Under the pieces are notes generated by a model. The model saw nothing but the letters and a program-made list of their open reading frames with translations, did no database searches and was not told where the DNA came from. A DNA stretch of 64,000 bases from contig JASJCQ010000008.1 of the NCBI GenBank assembly GCA_030065915.1, positions 62,001 to 126,000 on the forward strand, read 5' to 3'. Source of the DNA: Woeseiaceae bacterium. Its GTDB lineage: Bacteria; Pseudomonadota; Gammaproteobacteria; Steroidobacterales; Woeseiaceae. Below are positions 15,409 to 22,593 of this stretch, one piece after another. The translations under genes and the position numbers were made by a program. Positions within the stretch are counted from its first letter, which is position 1, and the number at the start of each line of letters is the position of its first letter.

Positions 15409-17049
15409 ATGAAGCAAGTACTGGTGCTCTTGACGACCTTGACGCTCGTCGCCTGCGGCGGCGGGGGAGGATCATCCGACCCGACGCCGATCCCGCCACC
15501 ACCGCCTCCGCCACCGTCGGTGAGCAAGGCCGAGGCTTTTCAGCTGCTGAACCAGGCGACGTTCGGCGCCACCGAGGCGGCCGCTACCGGTGTCATGAAC
15601 ATTGGCGTCGAAGAGTGGATAGACAGCCAGTTGCTGCAGCCGGCTTCCTCGCAGTTGCCGTATCTGCAGTCACTGCCGAGGCCGACGCCAATCGGCCTGC
15701 TGAATGCTGACCGAATCGATATCTGGTTCCAAAATGCGATCAATGGTAACGATCAACTGCGTCAGCGTGTCGCATTCGCGCTGTCCGAGATCATGGTCGT
15801 ATCACAGCTCGGCGCGTTGGAGCAGGCTCCTTACGCGCTTGCGAGCTACTACGACATGCTCGCGCGGAATGCTTTCGGCAACTACCGCGACCTGATAGAA
15901 GACGTCACGCTGCACCCGGCAATGGGCGTTTACCTGAGCATGCTGGGAAATCAAAAGCCGAATCCGGATCTGAACATTCGGCCCGACGAGAATTACGCGC
16001 GAGAGTTGATGCAGCTGTTCTCGATCGGGCTGGTTGAGCTGAACATCGACGGAACTTCTGTATTGGATACCGAGGGCCAGCCGATCCCGACCTATGACCA
16101 GGCGGTCATCGAGGGTTTCGCGCATGTTTACACAGGCTGGACCTGGGCTGGATTTCGGGAGTTCGAAAATGCCTTTCCGACCGAAGGAAACCAGGTCGTT
16201 CCGATGCAGCTGTATCCGGACTTCCACGACACCGGTGCCAAGCTCTTGCTCAACGATGTCGTGTTGCCGGCCGGGCAGTCGGGCGAGCAGGACCTCGCCG
16301 CTGCGCTCGACAACGTATTCAACCATCCGAACGTTGGTCCGTTCATGGCAATCCGGCTGATTCAGCGTCTGACGACCAGTAACCCGTCGCCCGATTACGT
16401 AAGGCGCGTGGCGGAAGTCTTCAACGATAATGGCTCCGGCGTCCGCGGCGACCTCCGCGCCGTCGTCAAGGCGATCCTCCTGGACCCGGAAGCACGGCCG
16501 GACATGCCGATGGAGATCGACGGCAAAATCAAGGAGCCGTTGCTGCGACTGACGCAGCTGTGGCGAGCCTATGACGCTCAGTCCGCGGGCGGCGGATTCC
16601 CGTTCGTGGCGGCCAGTTTCTTCTTCGGCCAGGGGCCGTTGCAGTCACCGTCGGTGTTCAATTTCTTCAGTCCGTTCTACGCGCCCCCGGGCGAGATCAG
16701 CGACTCGAGTCTCGTCGCGCCGGAGCTGCAGATCGCGACGGAGTTCCAGAACACGTTTATTACGAATTACTTTTTCTACCAGACGTTCTTCCAGAATCAT
16801 CTAAATACGGAAGAGCTGCGACCGGAAGATGTTTACATCGACTTCTCCGAGGAGATAACGATCGCAGATGACCCGGACGCACTTATCGACATGGTGTCCG
16901 GCAAGCTGCTCGGCGGCGTCATGTCCGACACGCTGCGCCAGGAGATCTTCGACATCGTGTCGGTGATTCCGGAGACCGATGCCGCCTTGCGGGCCGCTGA
17001 GACGATTTTCCTCGTTGTCAGCTCACCCGAATTCGCGACACAGATGTGA
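15409..17049 (+). CDS. DUF1800-family lipoprotein
   Basis: 546 residues. Signal peptide with lipobox VAC (Cys16), a run of glycine, then a proline-rich linker of eight P. From about residue 40 it matches DUF1800 proteins: AFQLLNQATFGAT, EEWIDSQL, WFQNAINGNDQLRQRVAFAL, NYARELMQLFSIGL and a C-terminal PEFATQM. The family is always paired with a DUF1501 gene, as here, but its biochemistry is unknown. The ATG at 15409 follows GAGGGAAAGG; the TTG at 15385 would add residues before the signal peptide. It sits downstream of the ECF operon by 94 bp and could be part of that regulon. Confidence 0.9.
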   Translation: MKQVLVLLTTLTLVACGGGGGSSDPTPIPPPPPPPPSVSKAEAFQLLNQATFGATEAAATGVMNIGVEEWIDSQLLQPASSQLPYLQSLPRPTPIGLLNADRIDIWFQNAINGNDQLRQRVAFALSEIMVVSQLGALEQAPYALASYYDMLARNAFGNYRDLIEDVTLHPAMGVYLSMLGNQKPNPDLNIRPDENYARELMQLFSIGLVELNIDGTSVLDTEGQPIPTYDQAVIEGFAHVYTGWTWAGFREFENAFPTEGNQVVPMQLYPDFHDTGAKLLLNDVVLPAGQSGEQDLAAALDNVFNHPNVGPFMAIRLIQRLTTSNPSPDYVRRVAEVFNDNGSGVRGDLRAVVKAILLDPEARPDMPMEIDGKIKEPLLRLTQLWRAYDAQSAGGGFPFVAASFFFGQGPLQSPSVFNFFSPFYAPPGEISDSSLVAPELQIATEFQNTFITNYFFYQTFFQNHLNTEELRPEDVYIDFSEEITIADDPDALIDMVSGKLLGGVMSDTLRQEIFDIVSVIPETDAALRAAETIFLVVSSPEFATQM

Positions 17050-17066
17050 CGGTCAGGAGGGCTATC

Positions 17067-18428
17067 ATGAACAAGACAATGAACCGCAGGAATTTCCTCA
17101 AGGCCAGTGGCGCCGCGTCGCTCTTTGCTGCCACGCCCGGCGTCAGCTTTTCGCAGGTCGTCGGCGGCGCCGGGCCGTTCGATGATTATCGTGCGCTGGT
17201 GTGTGTCTTCCTGTTTGGCGGCAACGATTCCTTCAACATGCTGGTGCCGCGCAGCAACGCGGAGTATGGCGAGTACGCGCAGTCGCGACAGAACCTGGCG
17301 ATCGCGCAAGGTGACCTGCTGCCGATCAACCCGCTGACGCCGTCTGAGACGCAATACGGTTTGCATCCGTCGATGAGCGGTCTGCAGGGCATGTTCGAGA
17401 GCGGGGCGGCAGCGTTCGTCAACAACGTCGGACCGCTGATCGTGCCAACCACCAAGGAGCAGGTGTTCAGCGGCACGGCGACACTGCCGCCACAGTTGTT
17501 CTCGCACAACGACCAGCAGGACCAGTGGTCATCGCTGAAGGGCGCCGAAGTGACCAAGACCGGCTGGGCGGGGCGCATGGCCGACCTGATCCGAAGCGGG
17601 GTCACGAACCAACGTATGGCGACCAACTCGTCGCTGTTCGGCAATAACCTGTTTCAGGCGGCGGATGAGACGGTCGCCTACGTCATGGGTCCGACGGGGC
17701 CGGTCCGCTTCGAGGGCTTCTCATCGGACCCGGAGGACCCGGGGTACGCACAGCAGCAATTGTTCCAGCGCATCCTCGCGGCTGACTATGACTCCATCTA
17801 TGCTCGCGCATTCGCCGACATCCAGCAGCGCGCGATTGACTCTGCGGAGACTATTGCGACAGCCATCGATAGTGCGCCGGCATTGAGCACAGCATTCCCG
17901 CAATCGCAGCTGGGCACGCAGCTCGAGACCGTCGCGAAGTTGATCGCCGTGCGAGACGACCTGCAGATGCAGCGACAGATCTTCTTTGTCGCGGCCGGCG
18001 GATTCGACTCGCACGACACGCAGAACGAAGACCAGCCCGGCCTGCTGGGCGGCGTCAGCGAAGCGATGACCGCGTTCTACAACGCGACGCTGGAGCTTGG
18101 CATCGCCGAGGGCGTGACCAGCTTCACGCAGTCCGATTTCGGCAGGACCCTGACGTCGAACGGTGACGGAACGGATCACGCCTGGGGCGGCAACCAGGTA
18201 GTCGTCGGCGGCGCGGTAAACGGCCGGGAATTCTACGGCGACTATCCGCTATTGCAGATCGGCGGCGACCAGGACATTGGTGGCGGCCGCATGATCCCGA
18301 CAACCTCGGCAGACCAGTACGCGGCAACCATTGCGCGCTGGTTCGGCATTGAAGACGTCGATCTCGACATCGTCGCTCCCAACATCGACAACTTCGCGGT
18401 TCGCGATCTCGGCTTCCTGACCGGATAA
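17067..18428 (+). CDS. DUF1501-family Tat-exported protein
   Basis: 453 residues. Twin-arginine signal RRNFLKASG (about 6-14) followed by a hydrophobic stretch and a cleavage site near FSQ. The mature part shows the DUF1501 pattern VCVFLFGGNDSFNMLVP, HPSMSGLQGMFESG, PQLFSHNDQQDQW, AAGGFDSHDTQ, SDFGRTLTSNGDGTDHAWGG, the alkaline-phosphatase/sulfatase-like metal-binding residues. Family activity is not established. The AGGAGG ribosome site is 6 bases before the ATG at 17067. The gene follows the DUF1800 gene by 17 bp and is surely co-transcribed. Confidence 0.92.
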   Translation: MNKTMNRRNFLKASGAASLFAATPGVSFSQVVGGAGPFDDYRALVCVFLFGGNDSFNMLVPRSNAEYGEYAQSRQNLAIAQGDLLPINPLTPSETQYGLHPSMSGLQGMFESGAAAFVNNVGPLIVPTTKEQVFSGTATLPPQLFSHNDQQDQWSSLKGAEVTKTGWAGRMADLIRSGVTNQRMATNSSLFGNNLFQAADETVAYVMGPTGPVRFEGFSSDPEDPGYAQQQLFQRILAADYDSIYARAFADIQQRAIDSAETIATAIDSAPALSTAFPQSQLGTQLETVAKLIAVRDDLQMQRQIFFVAAGGFDSHDTQNEDQPGLLGGVSEAMTAFYNATLELGIAEGVTSFTQSDFGRTLTSNGDGTDHAWGGNQVVVGGAVNGREFYGDYPLLQIGGDQDIGGGRMIPTTSADQYAATIARWFGIEDVDLDIVAPNIDNFAVRDLGFLTG

Positions 18429-18443
18429 GGACGCAGTGAAGAC

Positions 18444-18459
18444 GCCCCTGACCCGGGGC
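18444..18459 (+). terminator. weak hairpin after the DUF1501 gene
   Basis: GCCCC / GGGGC stem of 5 bp with a 6-base loop, 16 bp after the stop codon, followed only by ACTTTAG rather than a T-run. It may mark the end of the DUF1800-DUF1501 transcript. Confidence 0.35.
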
Positions 18460-18514
18460 ACTTTAGCTCCTGGCCGGGCTAGCGCTTTTGCTGTAAATCC
18501 GGCACCTTAGCCGC

Positions 18515-20005
18515 ATGAAGCTGGATCGTTTCATTCGCGTCGCTGCGGCGCTGCTGATACTCGCGGTCTTCGTGATCGCGGTCGGCGCACTGCTGTTCGT
18601 CACCGAGTCGGCACTCAACGTCTGGGACCGCCTGCGCGACGGTCCGCGCATCCTGTTGTATGGCTATGCTGGCGCATTGCTCGCGTTTGCTCTCGGCGCG
18701 CTGTACCTGATCTGGCGACTCGTCGTACGGCGCGAGCCGAAGCTAGCCGTTCAAAGCCGGGTAACCAGCCGCGAGGACATCGAGACTCGGCTGCGCGAAG
18801 CCGAGGCTGCCGGAATCGATGTTGCGCAGGCACAGGCTGAACTAGAAGACCTGGCCGGTCGACAGGCAACCGGCGCCGTGCATCTCTGTTTCTTCGGCGA
18901 GATCAGCAAGGGCAAGAGTTCGCTGATCAAGGCGCTGGTGCCGGACGCCAATGTCAGCATCGACGTCGCTGGCGGCTCCACGATCGATATCCGACATTAC
19001 CGATGGACCGGCGAGTCCGGGGCCGAGATCCTGTTGACCGATATTCCCGGCATCAGCGGGCACGACGGCAAGCTCGACGAAATGGCGCTGCTTGAGGCGA
19101 GACGTTCGCAACTCGTGCTGTTCGTCTGCGATGGCGACCTGAATCGCGCCGAGCTCGATGCGGTCGAGCGTCTGCTGTTGCTGGACAAACCGCTGGTCCT
19201 CGTCATGAACAAGGTCGACCGGTTTTCTATCGAAGAGCAGGCCGGGCTGATGCAGCGTTTGCTGGAACGCGTCGAAGATATCGGAGGCTCACTGGAGCGC
19301 GATCGTATCGTTGCCGTGTCTGCCGGCGGTGAGATCGACGTCATCGAGCGACAAGCGGATGGCAGCGAGACCGTGGCGAAGAAGACGCGCGACGCGGACA
19401 TCGGCGTGCTGGTGGTTGCGATCAACCGCCTGATCGGTGGCCAGCAGGAATCCCTGGATACGCGGCGCGACAACGCCGTGTTCAACCTGGCCGCTGAGCG
19501 GCTGGATGCGGCAGAGCAACGCTATCGTGAGCAGCGGTCCGAGCAAATCATCCGCAACTCGACTCGCAAAGCAATCATCGGCGCGCTGGCAGCCGTCAGT
19601 CCAGGCACCGACGTGCTGATCCAGGGCTTTATCGGCACAACGATGACGAGGGAGCTCTGCAAGCTATACGGTGCCGCCCCTCGCGACCTTGATATCGAGG
19701 AGTTCCTGAATCTCAGCCAAAGTCGAGTCGGGAAGGCACTGCCGTTGAGCCTCGCGGTAGCGGGCAACGGCCTGAAGGCGTTTCCGGGCATCGGCACGGT
19801 CGCCGGCGGCTTCGTGCACGCCGTCGCGTACGGCCTGATATTTGACGCGCTCGGCAGAAGCCTGGTCATCACCCTGTCGAAACACGGCGAACTGCTGCCC
19901 GATGTCGCGGTTGACGAGTTCGAGGAAAGCATCAGTGAACATATTGAAACGGGCGTTAAACGCGTTGCCAAGATGGCGATCGAAGAACGCTCAAGACAAT
20001 CCTGA
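18515..20005 (+). CDS. membrane-associated GTPase with DUF697-like C-terminus
   Basis: 496 residues. Two N-terminal membrane helices (about 9-30 and 46-70), a short coiled coil, then a Ras-like G domain: P-loop GEISKGKSS at 128-136, G3 DIPG at 176-179 and G4 NKVD at 232-235. A long helical C-terminal part with glycine-rich hydrophobic segments (FPGIGTVAGGFVHAVAYGLI) resembles the DUF697 membrane-inserting region. Proteins of this type act at the inner membrane; substrate or partner unknown. The next gene encodes a paralogue that starts inside this one, 71 bp before its stop, on another frame. Confidence 0.75.
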   Translation: MKLDRFIRVAAALLILAVFVIAVGALLFVTESALNVWDRLRDGPRILLYGYAGALLAFALGALYLIWRLVVRREPKLAVQSRVTSREDIETRLREAEAAGIDVAQAQAELEDLAGRQATGAVHLCFFGEISKGKSSLIKALVPDANVSIDVAGGSTIDIRHYRWTGESGAEILLTDIPGISGHDGKLDEMALLEARRSQLVLFVCDGDLNRAELDAVERLLLLDKPLVLVMNKVDRFSIEEQAGLMQRLLERVEDIGGSLERDRIVAVSAGGEIDVIERQADGSETVAKKTRDADIGVLVVAINRLIGGQQESLDTRRDNAVFNLAAERLDAAEQRYREQRSEQIIRNSTRKAIIGALAAVSPGTDVLIQGFIGTTMTRELCKLYGAAPRDLDIEEFLNLSQSRVGKALPLSLAVAGNGLKAFPGIGTVAGGFVHAVAYGLIFDALGRSLVITLSKHGELLPDVAVDEFEESISEHIETGVKRVAKMAIEERSRQS

Positions 20006-21284
20006 TAGCAGTCCAGGTCACCTCGAGCTAGCGAGGGAGAGCCTGCGGGAACTCGTCGACGACAGTCGGCTGCCGTCCGGCGTGCGCGAGGCTTTGTCGC
20101 ACGACTACTCTTCCGTGCAGGCGATGCTGGACAAGATCGAGCACGGTCACCTGCACCTCGCCGTCTTCGGGCGCGTCAGTACCGGCAAGTCCTCGCTCCT
20201 GAATGCGCTAATCGGCGAGAAACGCTTTGCGGCAAGCCCCCTGCATGGCGAGACGCGCCTGTCGGAGATGGAGGCCTGGAAGGAAGAGGAGGCCGGCGGC
20301 GTATTCCTGATTGATACGCCGGGACTGGACGAGGCCGGCGGCGAGCAGCGGGAGGCGATGGCGAAGGAAGTCACTGGTCGGGCCGACCTCGTCATCTTCG
20401 TCGTCGATGGCGACATTACCGAGAGCGAACTGGCGGCACTGAAGACGCTGCTGGCACAGGGGCGCCCGGTGCTACTGGCGCTCAACAAGAGCGACCTGTT
20501 CACAAGCGAACAACGCGACCGGCTCTTAACCGTACTGCGGGAGCGCACGGACGGCTTGCTGTCTCCGGATCACATCATTGCTGTCGCCGCCGATCCGCGG
20601 CCGCAGGTCGTCGTCGAGATTGACGAGGCGGGCAACGAGACGACGACGGAACGACCGGTCCCGCCTGACGTCGACGCGCTTAAACTTCGTCTCTGGGATA
20701 TCCTCGATGCCGAGGGCAAAACGCTGGCGGCGCTGAATGCCAGCCTGTTCGCCGCGGATTTGAGCGACCAGGTCGGACAACGCATCCTCGAGGCGCGCAA
20801 GGAGATCGGTGAACGCCTCGTTCGCACCTACTGCGTTGCGAAGGGAATCGCCGTTGCGTTCAATCCGCTGCCTGTCGCCGACCTGTTTGCCGCGGCCGCC
20901 ATTGACGTTGGCATGGTCGTACACCTGTCTCGCGTGTACGACCTGCCGCTTAGCCGGAAGGAGGCGGGTTCGCTGACGCGGGTGATCGTCGCCGAGGCAG
21001 CTGCGCTGATGGGCACGGTGTGGGCCGTGCACCTCGTCTCCTCCGCGTTGAAGGCAGGCACGGTCGGCCTGTCGACCGTGGTAACGGCCGGCGCACAGGG
21101 TGCGATCGCGTATTACAGTACGTATGTCGTGGGCCAGGTCGCCGGTCGCTACCTGGCGCAGGGCAAGTCCTGGGGCGACGGCGGTCCCAAGCTGGTCGTC
21201 AAGCAGATTCTCGACAGCCTCGATCGGGATACCGTGCTCGCGGACGCGAAGCGGGAGATTCAGGCCAAGCTCGGCTTGCGCTGA
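19935..21284 (+). CDS. second GTPase with DUF697-like C-terminus, overlapping the first
   Basis: About 449 residues from the GTG at 19935, which has GAGGAAA nearby. After that GTG the frame has only TTG codons until well into the conserved part, so the overlap with the upstream gene (71 bp) is real unless an unusual start is used. P-loop GRVSTGKSS (79-87), G3 DTPG, G4 NKSD. Unlike its neighbour it has no N-terminal membrane helices, but its C-terminal part has hydrophobic segments near AFNPLPVADLFAAAAI and AEAAALMGTVWAVHLV. The two probably form a hetero-pair acting at the membrane. Confidence 0.75.
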   Translation: MNILKRALNALPRWRSKNAQDNPDSSPGHLELARESLRELVDDSRLPSGVREALSHDYSSVQAMLDKIEHGHLHLAVFGRVSTGKSSLLNALIGEKRFAASPLHGETRLSEMEAWKEEEAGGVFLIDTPGLDEAGGEQREAMAKEVTGRADLVIFVVDGDITESELAALKTLLAQGRPVLLALNKSDLFTSEQRDRLLTVLRERTDGLLSPDHIIAVAADPRPQVVVEIDEAGNETTTERPVPPDVDALKLRLWDILDAEGKTLAALNASLFAADLSDQVGQRILEARKEIGERLVRTYCVAKGIAVAFNPLPVADLFAAAAIDVGMVVHLSRVYDLPLSRKEAGSLTRVIVAEAAALMGTVWAVHLVSSALKAGTVGLSTVVTAGAQGAIAYYSTYVVGQVAGRYLAQGKSWGDGGPKLVVKQILDSLDRDTVLADAKREIQAKLGLR

Positions 21285-21285
21285 C

Positions 21286-21645
21286 ATGGATTTAGAAACC
21301 CGCAATCAACGGATCTACGGCGTCATCAGGGACGTGCCGAAGGGCTCTGTCGCGAGCTACGGGCAGATTGCCGAGATCGCTGGCATACCGCGCGGTGCAC
21401 GGCAGGTCGGATACGCGCTGAGGTGCTTGCCGAAGGGCCATTCGCTGCCCTGGTTTCGGATTATCACGGCATCGGGCAGAATCGCGTTTCCCGAGGACAC
21501 TCGTGCGTTCCGCATCCAGCGGGACCGGCTTCGCGAAGAGGGCGTGCGCGTTGAGAACGGCAAAGTCGATATGAAGACCTTCCGCTGGCAACCCGACCTG
21601 GACGAGCTGCTGTGGAAGCCAAGAGACACCTGGGACGAGGATTAG
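21286..21645 (+). CDS. alkyltransferase-like protein (ATL)
   Basis: 119 residues. It has the DNA-binding helix-turn-helix and arginine finger of O6-alkylguanine-DNA alkyltransferases (VPKGSVASYGQIAEIAG, GARQVGYALR) but the reactive PCHR motif is replaced by PWFR with Trp56. ATL proteins bind O6-alkylguanine and flag it for nucleotide excision repair without transferring the alkyl group. The ATG comes right after the stop of the GTPase gene, so it is probably the third gene of that transcript. Length fits ATL, shorter than Ada or Ogt. Confidence 0.9.
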   Translation: MDLETRNQRIYGVIRDVPKGSVASYGQIAEIAGIPRGARQVGYALRCLPKGHSLPWFRIITASGRIAFPEDTRAFRIQRDRLREEGVRVENGKVDMKTFRWQPDLDELLWKPRDTWDED

Positions 21646-21665
21646 GGCATCACGGAACAGCTTGT

Positions 21666-22160
21666 ATGACGACAGTAATCTTCTCGCACGGTCAGGAAAG
21701 CGGTCCCTGGGGTACCAAGATACGCGCCATGGCCGACATGGTCCGGGGGCTTGGCTGCGACGCGGACAGCATTGACTACCAGGGACTGGCGGATCCATCC
21801 GAGCGCGTGGAGAGACTCGTCGCTGCCTGTGACGGTATCGATGACAAACTCGTGCTGGTCGGCTCCAGCATGGGAGGACACGTCGCGACGGCCGCCGCGA
21901 GCCGCGTCGGCGCCGCCGGCCTGTTTGCGCTCGCCCCTGCGTACTTCATGCCCGGCTTCGAAGAGCTGACGCCACCGGTACCGGAATTACCGTTTACGAT
22001 CGTGCACGGCTGGCATGATGATATAGTGCCGGTCGAGAACAGCATTCGCTATGCCAGAGAGGCCCTAGCAACGCTGATACTGGTGGACGGCGATCACCGC
22101 TTGACCGCTAATATTGGCGACATAAATAACTATTTGCGACTGTTCATCGAATCTATCTAG
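21666..22160 (+). CDS. small alpha/beta-fold hydrolase (YqiA-like)
   Basis: 164 residues. The opening strand TTVIFSHGQESGP, the nucleophile elbow GSSMGG with Ser68, the acid in HGWHDDIVP and the final DGDHRL His form a complete triad. The short length and lack of a lid fit the YqiA/UPF0227-like esterase group, cytosolic enzymes with poorly known substrates. It follows the ATL gene by 20 bp and is likely co-transcribed. Confidence 0.75.
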   Translation: MTTVIFSHGQESGPWGTKIRAMADMVRGLGCDADSIDYQGLADPSERVERLVAACDGIDDKLVLVGSSMGGHVATAAASRVGAAGLFALAPAYFMPGFEELTPPVPELPFTIVHGWHDDIVPVENSIRYAREALATLILVDGDHRLTANIGDINNYLRLFIESI

Positions 22161-22184
22161 AAAACCAAAATGGGGAGAATTTCC

Positions 22185-22538
22185 ATGCGTTACTTTGTAC
22201 TACTGGCTGCGCTTTTCATGTTCGGTTGCAGCAATGACTCCGGCGAGAGCACAACGACTGAAGACATGAAAGAAGCCGCGGAAGAGATGGCCGATGAGGC
22301 AGCAGGGGCTATGGACGATGCCGCCGATGCCGCCGGCGAGATGGTGGATGACGCCGCCAGCGCCGCCGATGACATGATGGACGACGCTGCCAGTGCCGCC
22401 GACGACATGATGGACAAGGCGTCCGGTGCCGCTGACGACATGAAGAATGAAGCGATGGAGAAAGCCGGCGAAGTCGAGGACATGCTCAAGGAAGCGAAGG
22501 AAGACCTGGACGACGCTGTCGACGACGCTGCCAACTAG
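22185..22538 (+). CDS. acidic repeat lipoprotein
   Basis: 117 residues. Signal peptide with lipobox FGC (Cys15), then a strongly acidic alanine-rich helical protein made largely of 11-residue repeats. It should form a long amphipathic helix or coiled coil in the periplasm, held to a membrane by its lipid. No enzyme motif. The ATG at 22185 is preferred over 22170 because GGGGAG lies 7-13 bases before it and the shorter product starts right at the signal peptide. Related proteins are often found in marine Gammaproteobacteria, without known function. A strong hairpin follows. Confidence 0.7.
   Translation: MRYFVLLAALFMFGCSNDSGESTTTEDMKEAAEEMADEAAGAMDDAADAAGEMVDDAASAADDMMDDAASAADDMMDKASGAADDMKNEAMEKAGEVEDMLKEAKEDLDDAVDDAAN
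22314..22445 (+). repeat. four tandem 33-bp repeats (11 codons each)
   Basis: Units 22314-22346, 22347-22379, 22380-22412 and 22413-22445 encode DDAADAAGEMV, DDAASAADDMM, DDAASAADDMM and DKASGAADDMK. Units two and three differ at only a few third-base positions, which suggests recent duplication kept by selection on the protein. Confidence 0.85.
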
Positions 22539-22559
22539 CGACGACGGCAAGCCTTAGGG

Positions 22560-22586
22560 CCCGCGGGCAGTCGCTGCCCGCGGGTT
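22560..22586 (+). terminator. strong hairpin after the acidic lipoprotein gene
   Basis: Perfect 11-bp stem CCCGCGGGCAG / CTGCCCGCGGG with a TCG loop, 21 bp after the stop codon. The T-run is weak (TTCACCTT), and plsB begins only 10 bp later, so it could also attenuate read-through into plsB. Confidence 0.55.
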
Positions 22587-22593
22587 CACCTTC

